Shown here piece after piece: positions 36,723 through 45,306 of a stretch of DNA of 53,382 nt (position 1 is the first letter of the stretch; every line of letters begins with the position of its first letter). The translations under genes and the position numbers were made by a program. The DNA is from Methylobacter sp. (lineage in GTDB: Bacteria > Pseudomonadota > Gammaproteobacteria > Methylococcales > Methylomonadaceae), in the NCBI GenBank assembly GCA_024636505.1, contig JAGXGY010000045.1, positions 1 through 53,382 of the forward strand, written 5' to 3'. Under the pieces are notes generated by a model. That model was not told the DNA's origin. It was given only the letters and a program-made list of their open reading frames with translations, and searched no databases.

Positions 36723-39542
36723 ATGCGCCGTCGTTTGTTCCTGCTTTTTTTACCCTCCATTTATGTACCTGTGAGTGTTGCCAATGAGGCGCTCTGGAAT
36801 TGCGTGCAAAACAAAGATAGCAAAGAGTGGGTTTGTGTAGGCGAAAAAGAATCTGCAAATAAAACCAGTGCGGCAAAAACGTCTGATCATGCCGAACCGG
36901 TTAAAGAGGTGCGGCCTAAAGCTATTACAAGCGCCGAGCCGATTGTGGCAGAGCCGACAAACGTTGAATCCGAGCCTGTTTCCGTCGAGAGTGCAGCGCT
37001 CGACGCCAATGCTGCCGAACTCTCCAAGAATACTAAGGCGGATGACGTCAGCGTAGAGTTACGGCCACTTGCCCGGCCTCCTGTAAAGCCGGATTTAAAA
37101 AAACTGGTGCAAACTGAATCCAATCGCCCCGGCTGGACTTGTGATGCCAATATGGCAGATAAAAACTGGGATTGTAAGTTGGCCGGTGCCGATCCTAAGG
37201 GACAAGCGCGGGTTATTGAAACCTATGAGTCAGGCATAAGTTTGCTTACCCCGGCGTTTGATCATAATGAAGAACAAATCTTTAGCGATCTAAAATCTCA
37301 ACTGAAATACGATCCTTGGTTAAACTGTACTGCACCGGGTGCCGACAAACCGGATTTTGTCTCTGAAAAGGATTTAAGAGAGGTAACGCCGCTGGATATT
37401 AACTCTGATTATGCGGAAATATTCGACAATGAAATCTACAGTTATGTCGGTAATGTTGAAATGACCCGTGCGGATCAGCGTTCGGTCTCCAATAAGGCGA
37501 GTTACGATACTATTTCGGAGACATTGGATTTACAGGGTAGTGTTTATTACAGTGAAGATGAATTGGCATTGCACAGTGAATCGGCCTCACTTAATTTGGC
37601 GTCCGATCAGGCCAGAATAAGGGATGCTATGTTTATTTCCCCCTCTACGCCGCTTAGAGGCCGGGCAAAAACAATTTATAGGGAGAGCCGGTCTCTATCG
37701 CGATATAAAGGTGTTGCTTATACCAGCTGCCGTCCGGGTAATCAGGATTGGGTGGTGCATGCCTCTGAGTTAAAGCTGAACAAGGCTACCGGTCAAGGCG
37801 CCGCTAAAAATGCCTGGTTGGAATTTAAAGGTACGCCGGTATTTTACTCGCCTTATCTTTCTTTTCCGATAGATGACAGACGACTTTCCGGCTTTCTTGC
37901 GCCTTCATTTGGTAGCACGCAACGGGGCGGCTTTAGGCTGGAAACACCTTATTACTGGAATATAGCGCCTAATTTCGATGCAACTTTACGACCACGGTAT
38001 CTTTCAAATAGAGGCGCGATACTGGGTGGGGGTTTCCGTTATTTGACGGAGATGACCGCAGGGACGACGGATCTGGAATTCATGCCTCATGACAGTCTTC
38101 GCGACAATTCCAGGTATTTGGCAGCGATTAAAAATAATACTCAATTTACCTCGCATATCAATTCAAATTTTGATTTGAATTATGTGTCGGATAAAGATTA
38201 TTTCTCTGATTTGGGCAGTGCGCTGAGTACCTCGACTTACAGTAGTTTTCTGGTAAGCCAGGCTAACCTGGGTTATGCAAACAAGGGGGTTTCTTTAACA
38301 GGCCATGTTGACAATTATCAATCGATCGATAAGGCGATAACCAATGCAGGCTTACCTTATCGGAGATTGCCGCAAGTTAATCTGAATGTAAATCACTCAT
38401 TCGATTTTATGCCATTGAATACATTGATGGATGCCGAATATGTGTATTTTCAACATGACTCTATCATCAATGGACAGCGAGCCAATGTTAAGCCGTCAGT
38501 CAGTTTTCCATTGCAAACGGCCAGCGCTTTTTTAACGCCAAAACTGTCCTTACAGCATACTCAGTATGCGCTAAATAATCCTAAAGGTGGCGTATTAGCC
38601 TCGGACAGCCTATCAAGAACCCTGCCGATTTTTTCTGCCGATAGCGGGCTGTATACAGAAAAGGACGTGAATTTTTTTAATAGGTCTTATCTGCATACCC
38701 TTGAACCCCGATTGTTTTATTTATATATTCCCAGCACAGATCAGAACGACATTCCGATATTTGATACGGCATTGACTGATTTTTCATTTAATAGCATGTT
38801 CTTGGAAAACCGCTTTAGCGGCACAGATAGAATACAGGATGCCAATCAGCTTACAGCAGCTTTAACCACACGTTTGGTTGATGCTAAATCCGGCAAGGAA
38901 AAGCTAAAGCTCAGTGTGGGTCAGATTATTTATTTTCAGGATAGAAAAGTGACTTTGCCTGGTTACCCTATAGAAACCAACCAATTATCGCCTTTGGTAG
39001 CTGAGTTGAATGCTGGACTGACGGATCATGTTTCAGTGCGTTCTGGCGTACAATGGGATCCTCATTTGAATGATGTCGTTAGGTATAATGCCGGTCTGCA
39101 TTATGTTGATGAGCCGGGTGAGATTGTTAATCTTGGCTATCGTTATAGAAGAAACACTATTATCCCGGATCCGTTAGGGACGCGGGCGTTTGACATTATT
39201 CAAAGCGATGCTTCCTTTCACTGGCCGGTTTACGATGATTGGTCTGTGGTCGGGCGCTGGACGTATTCATTGTTGAATAATTCTACCCAGGAAAGTTTTT
39301 TTGGCTTGGAAAAAGAAAATTGTTGTTGGCGTTTTCGTGTTATCGGACGACGCTGGATTAACAGTATAAATCTCAATCAAAATCCAAATACGCCTGACTT
39401 GCTGCCTGTTGTCGACGCTACCGGCATAAGTCAGACTGGTGTATTTTTTCAGATAGAACTTAAAGGCTTGACGGGTATTGGCGAAAAACTTGACGAGTTT
39501 TTTGAAAATCAAATTTATGGTTATCGAGCACCCAAAAAATGA
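36723..39542 (+). CDS. lptD: LPS assembly outer membrane protein LptD
   Basis: LptD inserts lipopolysaccharide into the outer leaflet of the outer membrane. I start it at ATG 36723 (939 residues), because MRRRLFLLFLPSIYVPVSVA is a proper signal peptide; TTG at 36711 is the longer alternative. After a long acidic Ala/Pro/Val-rich linker comes the OstA/LptA-like domain (about 210-330) and then the large C-terminal barrel. The adjacent Cys pair ENCCWRF near the C-terminus and Cys residues near the N-terminus fit the disulfide scheme of LptD. It is longer than the E. coli protein (784) because of the N-terminal region, which repeats a WxC...WxC motif. It overlaps surA (ATGA). Confidence 0.92.
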   Translation: MRRRLFLLFLPSIYVPVSVANEALWNCVQNKDSKEWVCVGEKESANKTSAAKTSDHAEPVKEVRPKAITSAEPIVAEPTNVESEPVSVESAALDANAAELSKNTKADDVSVELRPLARPPVKPDLKKLVQTESNRPGWTCDANMADKNWDCKLAGADPKGQARVIETYESGISLLTPAFDHNEEQIFSDLKSQLKYDPWLNCTAPGADKPDFVSEKDLREVTPLDINSDYAEIFDNEIYSYVGNVEMTRADQRSVSNKASYDTISETLDLQGSVYYSEDELALHSESASLNLASDQARIRDAMFISPSTPLRGRAKTIYRESRSLSRYKGVAYTSCRPGNQDWVVHASELKLNKATGQGAAKNAWLEFKGTPVFYSPYLSFPIDDRRLSGFLAPSFGSTQRGGFRLETPYYWNIAPNFDATLRPRYLSNRGAILGGGFRYLTEMTAGTTDLEFMPHDSLRDNSRYLAAIKNNTQFTSHINSNFDLNYVSDKDYFSDLGSALSTSTYSSFLVSQANLGYANKGVSLTGHVDNYQSIDKAITNAGLPYRRLPQVNLNVNHSFDFMPLNTLMDAEYVYFQHDSIINGQRANVKPSVSFPLQTASAFLTPKLSLQHTQYALNNPKGGVLASDSLSRTLPIFSADSGLYTEKDVNFFNRSYLHTLEPRLFYLYIPSTDQNDIPIFDTALTDFSFNSMFLENRFSGTDRIQDANQLTAALTTRLVDAKSGKEKLKLSVGQIIYFQDRKVTLPGYPIETNQLSPLVAELNAGLTDHVSVRSGVQWDPHLNDVVRYNAGLHYVDEPGEIVNLGYRYRRNTIIPDPLGTRAFDIIQSDASFHWPVYDDWSVVGRWTYSLLNNSTQESFFGLEKENCCWRFRVIGRRWINSINLNQNPNTPDLLPVVDATGISQTGVFFQIELKGLTGIGEKLDEFFENQIYGYRAPKK

Positions 39543-40843
39543 GTAAAACAAAAAACATCAAAAAAACGATTATAGCCGCGTTGCTGTGTCACTTATTGTT
39601 CGGCAGTTTTTTTGTGTATGCCGAAGTTCTGGATACCATCATTGCCGTGGTCGAAGACGACGTTATCCTTGAGCGCGAATTGCAAAAAGAAGTGGCAGTC
39701 ATTGAGCAAAGAATACAACAAAGCAATGCCGCGCCTCCGCCTGCTTATGTGTTGCGTAAACAAGTATTGGAAAAAATGATTGTTGATAAACTTCAGCGGC
39801 AGTTAGCGGAAAAGGCCGGCATTACTGTCAGCGAAGAAATGCTTAACAGTTCAGCTGCCGATATAGCTCAAAGAAATAATATGGATATTAATCAATTCAG
39901 GGCGGAATTGGAAGGACAGGGCATTAGTTATCAAGGCTTTTTGGATAACATGCGTAATGAAATTATTATTAATCAATTACGTGGCAGAGAGATAGGCGGA
40001 CGCATTAAGGTGACTGACCGTGAGGTTGAGCACTACCTGGAAACCCAGGATACAATCGGCGAAGAATCTACGCAATATCATCTAGGCCATATACTGATTG
40101 CAGTCAAAGAAGCGGCATCGTCGACAGAGGTGCAAGGTGCAATCAGTAAAGCCGATAATCTGGTTAAGAAACTGCGGGCAGGACAAGATTTCAGTCAAAC
40201 AGCAATCAGTCATTCTGAAGATGCCAATGCTTTAAAGGGTGGCGATCTGGGTTGGCGCACCTCAAGCCAAATCCCTACCTTGTTTGTTAATGACATTAAG
40301 CAAATGAAGCCGGGTGATGTGGCAGGGCCTATACGCAGTCCGAGCGGTTATCATATTATTAAGATGTTGGAGCTAAAAGGCATGGATAATCACATGATTA
40401 TCCAAACTAAAGTTCGACATATTTTAATTAAAACCAATGCATTGATTAATGATGCCGAGGCAAAAAAACGCTTGTTGGCATTAAAAGCCCGTATTGCTGA
40501 TGGTGATGATTTTGCTGCGTTGGCACGGGCACATTCAGACGACAAGGGATCGGCATTAAAAGGCGGGTCGCTCGATTGGGTGGGGCCTGGCGATTTGGTT
40601 AAGCCGTTTGAAGAAGCCATGGCAAAACTTGGCATCAACGAAGTGAGCGAGCCTGTGCAGACGCAATTTGGATGGCACATCATCCAGGTTTTAGGTCGGG
40701 AAAATAAGGATAATAGTGATGAGTTTAAAAAGAACCTGATCAGAGACGCTATTCGTAAACGAAAAATTGAGGAAGAAACAGAGCTTTGGATACGTCGATT
40801 ACGCGACGAGGCTTTTGTTGAAATTTATCAGAATAGACTTTGA
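39539..40843 (+). CDS. surA: Periplasmic chaperone and peptidyl-prolyl isomerase SurA
   Basis: The 434-residue protein has a signal peptide (IIAALLCHLLFGSFFVYA, cleavage near residue 30), the SurA N-terminal domain beginning VLDTIIAVVEDDVILERELQ, and two parvulin domains (about 178-275 with YHLGHILIAV and 288-388 with VRHILIKTNA). It escorts outer-membrane proteins, LptD among them, through the periplasm. The start codon overlaps the lptD stop by 4 bases. The pdxA-rsmA genes often found next in this cluster are missing here. Confidence 0.93.
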   Translation: MSKTKNIKKTIIAALLCHLLFGSFFVYAEVLDTIIAVVEDDVILERELQKEVAVIEQRIQQSNAAPPPAYVLRKQVLEKMIVDKLQRQLAEKAGITVSEEMLNSSAADIAQRNNMDINQFRAELEGQGISYQGFLDNMRNEIIINQLRGREIGGRIKVTDREVEHYLETQDTIGEESTQYHLGHILIAVKEAASSTEVQGAISKADNLVKKLRAGQDFSQTAISHSEDANALKGGDLGWRTSSQIPTLFVNDIKQMKPGDVAGPIRSPSGYHIIKMLELKGMDNHMIIQTKVRHILIKTNALINDAEAKKRLLALKARIADGDDFAALARAHSDDKGSALKGGSLDWVGPGDLVKPFEEAMAKLGINEVSEPVQTQFGWHIIQVLGRENKDNSDEFKKNLIRDAIRKRKIEEETELWIRRLRDEAFVEIYQNRL

Positions 40844-40908
40844 AGCAGTTGAGTGCGGTTATAGGCTAAGGTTGTGAAACAAATAAACAGCAATCTTAAA
40901 AAAACGGC

Positions 40909-41325
40909 ATGAATACAAAAGTTATGACATCAGAGAAGGTAGAGCACCCCGTGAATACAAGACTGGCAGGCGCGGTGACTGTTCAGCCGGGTATTAAAAT
41001 GATTCGTTATCGCCTGGATGTGGGGGGTAAGCATCAGATTAGCGCGCAAGAACTTAAAAAGATTCTGATTGAAGAGTCTGGCGTTGACAAAAATAATATT
41101 AATAATATCAATATACAAGATGACTATACGCTTGTTGAGTTGCCCGATGACATGCCTCAGGATATTTTCCTGCATTTGAAGTCGGTAGAAATCAAACAAC
41201 ATAAGTTGGACATAAGGCGAGTAAAGGCACGCAACAAAAAACACGGTAAAAACCACCGCCGACGAGGGAGGCAGCGTGTTCACCTTTCTGGTAATAGTGG
41301 CTCTGATCAAATTAGCGGCGGTTAA
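40909..41325 (+). CDS. Stand-alone DbpA-type RNA-binding domain protein
   Basis: Residues about 30-105 (MIRYRLDVGGKHQISAQELK and onward to IKQHKLDIRRVK) follow the pattern of the DbpA RNA-binding domain, the RRM-like module normally fused to the C-terminus of DEAD-box helicases DbpA and CsdA. Here no helicase core precedes it. The tail is a basic, Arg/Lys-rich stretch (KARNKKHGKNHRRRGRQR) that should bind RNA. The start is uncertain: ATG 40909 is given, with ATG 40924 and GTG 40951 as alternatives. The gene follows surA by 65 bases and may share its transcript. Confidence 0.6.
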   Translation: MNTKVMTSEKVEHPVNTRLAGAVTVQPGIKMIRYRLDVGGKHQISAQELKKILIEESGVDKNNINNINIQDDYTLVELPDDMPQDIFLHLKSVEIKQHKLDIRRVKARNKKHGKNHRRRGRQRVHLSGNSGSDQISGG

Positions 41326-41346
41326 TCTGCTTGATCCGATTCAAGA

Positions 41347-41715
41347 TTATATATTGCCGACATAGCGATAATAACGTATTTCTTTGTCAGGCGTGGGCAT
41401 GGCGCCTTGATCGGCAATAAATGTAAGCTCGTCACTTAATACCGATAGATTGTTTTTGATCGAATCAATCGGGGTATTGACATCTTCTTTTAGCAAATCG
41501 GTTCGACCGATTGAACCTTTAAATAACATCCAGCATTCCTTTATCTTTCTTAATAATATCGCTCTCCCCATATCGGCGCCGGAATCAATAACGGAGCTTT
41601 GCCGGACTGTTTGCGAATCAGCAAGGAGCAAATAGCCATCTAAAATAACACAAACCCGCCTATGTGATTGAAGACAAAAACCCTGTTTTTTAAAATAAAA
41701 TCCATTATAAATCAT
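41347..41715 (-). CDS. Hypothetical protein
   Basis: A 122-residue frame lies in the gap between the RNA-binding protein gene and rnd. The last 75 residues, from MGRAILLRKIKECWMLFKG onward, look like a soluble helical protein with natural codon use, while the first 48 are less convincing, so the true start may be the internal ATG at about 41571. I recognise no domain. The gene would converge on its left neighbour and be divergent from rnd. Confidence 0.4.
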   Translation of the reverse strand: MIYNGFYFKKQGFCLQSHRRVCVILDGYLLLADSQTVRQSSVIDSGADMGRAILLRKIKECWMLFKGSIGRTDLLKEDVNTPIDSIKNNLSVLSDELTFIADQGAMPTPDKEIRYYRYVGNI

Positions 41716-41762
41716 AATATTATGGTTTTTATGGTTGATTTAACGACTGCTTGCTTAACATT

Positions 41763-42926
41763 ATGACAAACATCCAATATATAAATACCCCTGATCAACT
41801 AGCGAAGCTGTGTGAACAGATAAAAAAAGAATCCTGGTTAGCTCTTGATACGGAGTTTTTAAGGGAAAAAACCTATTACCCGAAATTTTGCCTGTTGCAA
41901 ATAGCCACGCCGGAATGGGTGGCATGCGTTGATCCTATAGCATTACCGTCCCTTGATATTCTTTTTAAAGCCTTATACAGCCCGTCTATCGTAAAGGTAT
42001 TTCATTCCTGTCGTCAGGATTTGGAGATATTTTATCAATTAACCGGAAAATTGCCCGAGCCGCTTTTTGATACCCAAATTGCTGCGCCGCTGCTGGGTTT
42101 TCAAGAGAACCCGGGTTATGCAATGCTGGTTTCCAGCTTGTTAAATGTGAATTTGAATAAGGCGCATACTCGCGCGGATTGGAGCAAGCGCCCCCTGATA
42201 GAAGCAGAAATTCAATATGCTGCGGATGATGTGATTTATTTATGCAAGATTTATCAAATGATGTTGCAGAAATTAGCGGTATTGGGACGTGGCAATTGGC
42301 TTGAACGTGATTTTGCTGAGCTATCAAATCCAGAGCTTTATGAAGTAAGACCTGAAAAAGCCTGGTTAAAAATTAAAGGGAAAAACAAACTAACAGGAAA
42401 GCAATTATCAATTGTTCAAACCCTGGCCGAATGGCGCGAAAATACCGCGCAGTCTGAAGACCGTCCCAAGAGTTGGCTGTTGCGTGATGAAATGCTGTTT
42501 GATTTGGCCAAGCTGCAACCGGAAACAGTGAGCGAATTGGCTAATGTTCGCGGCATTAATGACCGTACGGTTAATCGTTATGGCACAGAGCTGTGTCAAT
42601 TAATCATGGCCGCCAAGAACCGCGCACCGGCGCCTTTGAATGAAAAAGGCCGGCCCGCAAAAAAAACGCAGCAACAAGAAGCGATACTGGATATTTTAAC
42701 GGCACTGGTCAGAATACGCGCCGAAGAAAATTTATTAAATCCTATTATTCTGGCAACGCGTAAAGACCTGGAAGAGTTGTTGTTTGATGATAATGAATGC
42801 CCGTTGTTACACGGCTGGCGTTTTGAAATGGCCGGTCGGGAATTGGTAGGTCTGTTAACAGGGGAGTTGTTACTTGCGATCGAATCCGACAGACTTGTTA
42901 TCAGTAAAAATAAACCCCTGGTGTAG
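41763..42926 (+). CDS. rnd: Ribonuclease D
   Basis: RNase D is a 3'-5' exoribonuclease that trims tRNA and other small RNA precursors. The DEDD exonuclease residues are visible in LALDTEFLREK, FHSCRQDLEIF and YAADDVIYLCKIY (about residues 25-190), followed by an HRDC domain (about 205-285, LSIVQTLAEWRENTAQ). From ATG 41763 it is 387 residues, close to the E. coli length; TTG 41751 would add four residues and is less likely. It is transcribed alone and followed by a promoter for the next gene. Confidence 0.9.
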   Translation: MTNIQYINTPDQLAKLCEQIKKESWLALDTEFLREKTYYPKFCLLQIATPEWVACVDPIALPSLDILFKALYSPSIVKVFHSCRQDLEIFYQLTGKLPEPLFDTQIAAPLLGFQENPGYAMLVSSLLNVNLNKAHTRADWSKRPLIEAEIQYAADDVIYLCKIYQMMLQKLAVLGRGNWLERDFAELSNPELYEVRPEKAWLKIKGKNKLTGKQLSIVQTLAEWRENTAQSEDRPKSWLLRDEMLFDLAKLQPETVSELANVRGINDRTVNRYGTELCQLIMAAKNRAPAPLNEKGRPAKKTQQQEAILDILTALVRIRAEENLLNPIILATRKDLEELLFDDNECPLLHGWRFEMAGRELVGLLTGELLLAIESDRLVISKNKPLV

Positions 42927-42937
42927 AACCTACTTAT

Positions 42938-42966
42938 TTGACAAATAATTACATGTTAAGTTAATT
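42938..42966 (+). promoter_or_regulatory. Sigma-70-like promoter for the TIGR04073-like gene
   Basis: A perfect -35 TTGACA (42938-42943), a 17-base spacer and TTAATT (42961-42966) stand 24 bases upstream of the ATG at 42990. The -10 matches consensus at only three positions. The gene then has a GGGGGG-rich ribosome site at 42980-42985. Confidence 0.4.
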
Positions 42967-42989
42967 CTTACATTTTAATGGGGGGTAAA

Positions 42990-43307
42990 ATGAATAAGAA
43001 AAACTTTTTTATTGCCTGTGTATTTTGCAGTGCATTATTAGCAGCAGGGTCGGTTTATGCCGATGACCATAGTTATTTATCCGGTGTAGGCTCTAAATTA
43101 GGCCAAGGATTTGCCAATATAACGACTGGTGTTGTCGAGATACCGAAAAATATTGCCAATATCAGTCACGAACAAAATATTTTTGTTGGTATGACTTGGG
43201 GACTGTTGCGTGGAGCCATGGAAACTATCGGTCGAACAACTGTCGGTGTAGCAGAATTAATTACACCCTCTTCAGTCATCACTTTTTTTCAGCCCGGCTT
43301 AATTTAA
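42990..43307 (+). CDS. TIGR04073-like exosortase-associated secreted protein
   Basis: From ATG 42990, which has a strong Shine-Dalgarno, the protein has 105 residues; an in-frame ATG at 42978 has none. A signal peptide (FFIACVFCSALLAAGSVYA) is followed by KLGQGFANITTGVVEIPKNI, a TWGLLRGAMETIGRTTVGV stretch and ELITPSS, the layout of the small proteins called exosortase system-associated (TIGR04073). Their role is unknown. No exosortase or PEP-CTERM protein is visible in the window. It precedes the MxaD-like gene by 81 bases. Confidence 0.65.
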   Translation: MNKKNFFIACVFCSALLAAGSVYADDHSYLSGVGSKLGQGFANITTGVVEIPKNIANISHEQNIFVGMTWGLLRGAMETIGRTTVGVAELITPSSVITFFQPGLI

Positions 43308-43388
43308 AGTAGTTTAAGCGGATGCTTGTAGAGCTTGGTTGTCATATAATGTCTGTTTTAGATTTTATGTTCCGGAAGGTAGATTAAT

Positions 43389-43952
43389 ATGAAGAAAATT
43401 GTTTTATTTGTTTCAGCTGTACTGTTCTTTTTTACCTCAATAGTCAGTGCTCATGGTCCTGTTCGTCAAAAAACCGTTGAAAAGATTACCATTAGTGCTC
43501 CGGCTAAAAAAGTGTGGGCTCTTATCAAAGACTTTGGTGATATGTCCTGGCATCCCGAGATTTTTAATACAAGCATTCAGGGCGGTAATAAAAAAGGGGC
43601 GACTCGTGTTTTAACGCTAAAAGACGGCGACACCATTACTGAAGAGTTAAAAAAGTATGATGACAAGAAAATGTCTTACGCCTATAAAATCACTGAAATG
43701 AGTTCAAGTAAAACAATCACTCATGCCGGCGCAGAAGAACAAATTCCCGCTTTACCGGTAACGGACTATTCATCCAGTATTGAGTTAACTGAAAAAGGCG
43801 GCAGTACTCAGGTTACGTGGAAAGCCGCTTACTATCGCGCCTACATGAACAACAATCCGCCGGAAGAAATGAACGACGATGCCGCTAATAATGCAGTAAA
43901 AGCGGTTCTGGAAACAGGATTGATTAACCTGAAAAAATTGGCTGAAAAGTAA
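43389..43952 (+). CDS. MxaD-like periplasmic SRPBCC protein
   Basis: The 187-residue protein has a signal peptide ending SIVSA (residue 20) and a START/SRPBCC-type domain. HGPVRQKTVEKITISAPAKK, then VWALIKDFGDMSWHPEI and GATRVLTLKDG, agree with MxaD, the small periplasmic protein linked to methanol dehydrogenase and cytochrome interaction in methylotrophs. Homologues also sit with lanthanide-type XoxF systems. No mxaF or xoxF gene is in the window, so the partner enzyme must be elsewhere. A GGAAGGT ribosome site precedes the ATG. The neighbouring beta-propeller gene supports a role in PQQ-dependent periplasmic oxidation. Confidence 0.75.
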   Translation: MKKIVLFVSAVLFFFTSIVSAHGPVRQKTVEKITISAPAKKVWALIKDFGDMSWHPEIFNTSIQGGNKKGATRVLTLKDGDTITEELKKYDDKKMSYAYKITEMSSSKTITHAGAEEQIPALPVTDYSSSIELTEKGGSTQVTWKAAYYRAYMNNNPPEEMNDDAANNAVKAVLETGLINLKKLAEK

Positions 43953-44016
43953 GGTTTAGCGAGTGAAAGAATTCTTGGATTGGGTTACGATTTGCATGGA
44001 TGCAGGAGGCAGAACA

Positions 44017-45063
44017 ATGCGGAAGCAATTGCCGAGTGTGAACGTAGCCCGATATTTTCCGCTTCGATATATTGGGTTACGGCTAAAGCCTTTTATGCTC
44101 TTTAGGCTAAACCCAACCTGCAAAGCTGTAGCGATTGGTATCGTTACAGCTTTTTTATCTGCACCGGTTACCGCACAGTCTTTTGCCTACATCAGCAATC
44201 AATTGGACGATAGCGTATCCGTTATCGATACAGTAACAGGCAAGGTAGTTGATACGATTGCTATCGCCGGAAAACCCGCTGGGGTTGCGGTTGCTCCTGA
44301 CGGCAGTAAAGTTTATGTTAGTACGCCGGAAGCCAAAGGTTTTGCGGTTGTTGACACCAAAAAACGCGAAGTGATCGCCAATGTTATTGTCAATGACGGC
44401 GTACTCGGTATTGCCGTAGGTGCAGAGGGTAAGCGTATTTATGTGGCGGACTGGTATGAAAATACCGTTTCGGTTATTGATGCGGGAAGCCTGCAGTTAA
44501 TTAAAACTATAGCCGTCGGCGAATCGCCTTCCGGCTTGATTGTCAGTCCTGATAATCGCTGGTTATATGTTGCTAACCGCATCAGTAATTCAGTGTCTAA
44601 AATCGATCTGAATACACTTACCGTTAACAAGAGTGCGCCAGTTGGGATACATCCGTTTGGGCTGACTATTGATGCCAGGGGCGAGCGAATTTATGTCGCT
44701 AACGTAAAAAGTGATGATGTAACGGTGATAGAAACCGCACGGATGAAGCCTATTGCCACCATAAAAGTTAATATGTTGCCTTATGCAACAGCGCTGGCAC
44801 TTAATGATAGCCGACTGTTGGTGACTAATCAGAACGACGGTTCGGTTTCCGTTATCGATATAGAAACCTTAAAGGAAATAGCCCTGATCAGCGTTGGCGA
44901 TAAACCCGAAGGCATCAACACGCATCCGGATGATCGGCATGTCTATGTGGCTAACTGGTTTGACAGCAATGTTTCGGTGATTGATGCCAGAACCCTTAAA
45001 GTGATAGACACCATTGAAACCGGAGAAGGCAGTCGTGCTTTCGGGCAGTTTATCGGCAAATGA
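44017..45063 (+). CDS. YVTN-type beta-propeller protein (PQQ-catabolism-associated type)
   Basis: The 348-residue protein has a signal peptide ending PVTAQ and about seven repeats of the YVTN type, each like VYVANWFDSNVSVIDARTLK, giving a periplasmic beta-propeller similar to the PQQ-dependent catabolism-associated family. I place the start at ATG 44017 because AGGAGG stands seven bases upstream. The upstream GTG at 43963 and the internal ATG at 44095 have no such site. Between this start and the hydrophobic core lies a hairpin repeat (44072-44116) translated in frame, which makes the n-region unusually long (about 30 residues). It follows the MxaD-like gene by 64 bases and is probably co-transcribed with it. 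Confidence 0.8.
   Translation: MRKQLPSVNVARYFPLRYIGLRLKPFMLFRLNPTCKAVAIGIVTAFLSAPVTAQSFAYISNQLDDSVSVIDTVTGKVVDTIAIAGKPAGVAVAPDGSKVYVSTPEAKGFAVVDTKKREVIANVIVNDGVLGIAVGAEGKRIYVADWYENTVSVIDAGSLQLIKTIAVGESPSGLIVSPDNRWLYVANRISNSVSKIDLNTLTVNKSAPVGIHPFGLTIDARGERIYVANVKSDDVTVIETARMKPIATIKVNMLPYATALALNDSRLLVTNQNDGSVSVIDIETLKEIALISVGDKPEGINTHPDDRHVYVANWFDSNVSVIDARTLKVIDTIETGEGSRAFGQFIGK
44072..44116 (+). repeat. Hairpin repeat translated within the signal peptide n-region
   Basis: TTGGGTT and AACCCAA (44072-44078 and 44110-44116) form the base and GCTAAAG with CTTTAGGC the upper part of a long interrupted hairpin. The sequence resembles the GGTTGGGTT-type palindromes common between genes of environmental proteobacteria, yet here it is inside the open frame just after the start codon and encodes about 15 residues. 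Confidence 0.55.
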
Positions 45064-45092
45064 CGATCTATCTACGAAAAGCATGAAAAATA

Positions 45093-45116
45093 TAGGAGCG
45101 ACTTTAGCCGCTCCTA
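45093..45116. repeat. TAGGAGCG...CGCTCCTA palindromic repeat
   Basis: An 8-bp perfect inverted repeat with loop ACTTTAGC lies 30 bases after the beta-propeller gene. It shares the GGAGC...CTTTAGCCGC theme with the 45-base palindrome at 20125. It may double as a transcript end structure. Confidence 0.6.
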
Positions 45117-45206
45117 CTTATCGAATACAAACGACGTGTGTCGAGAATACGTTAAGCCAAACCCATAGCCTCGACTTTGTACTCCACGCATTTCACGCAT
45201 CTATTA

Positions 45207-45240
45207 TTGATGCGCTTCCTAGCGTCAGCGCATTCTACAA
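45207..45240. repeat. GATGCGCT-type palindromic repeat
   Basis: ATGCGCT (45210-45216) and AGCGCAT (45227-45233) pair in a segment that, read on the minus strand, runs TGTAGAATGCGCTGACG, a sequence type I know as a widespread dispersed repeat. A more decayed relative follows at about 45265-45295. With 45093-45116 it fills most of the gap before pabB. Confidence 0.5.
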
Positions 45241-45306
45241 TCTTTGATTTATCATGCACTCTATTTATTGCGCGTTGCCTAACATCAATTGAATACCAAG
45301 CTAAAA

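Noticed and set aside
41751-41762. TTG start for rnd
   Set aside because: ATG at 41763 gives the usual RNase D N-terminus, and the extra four residues have no support.
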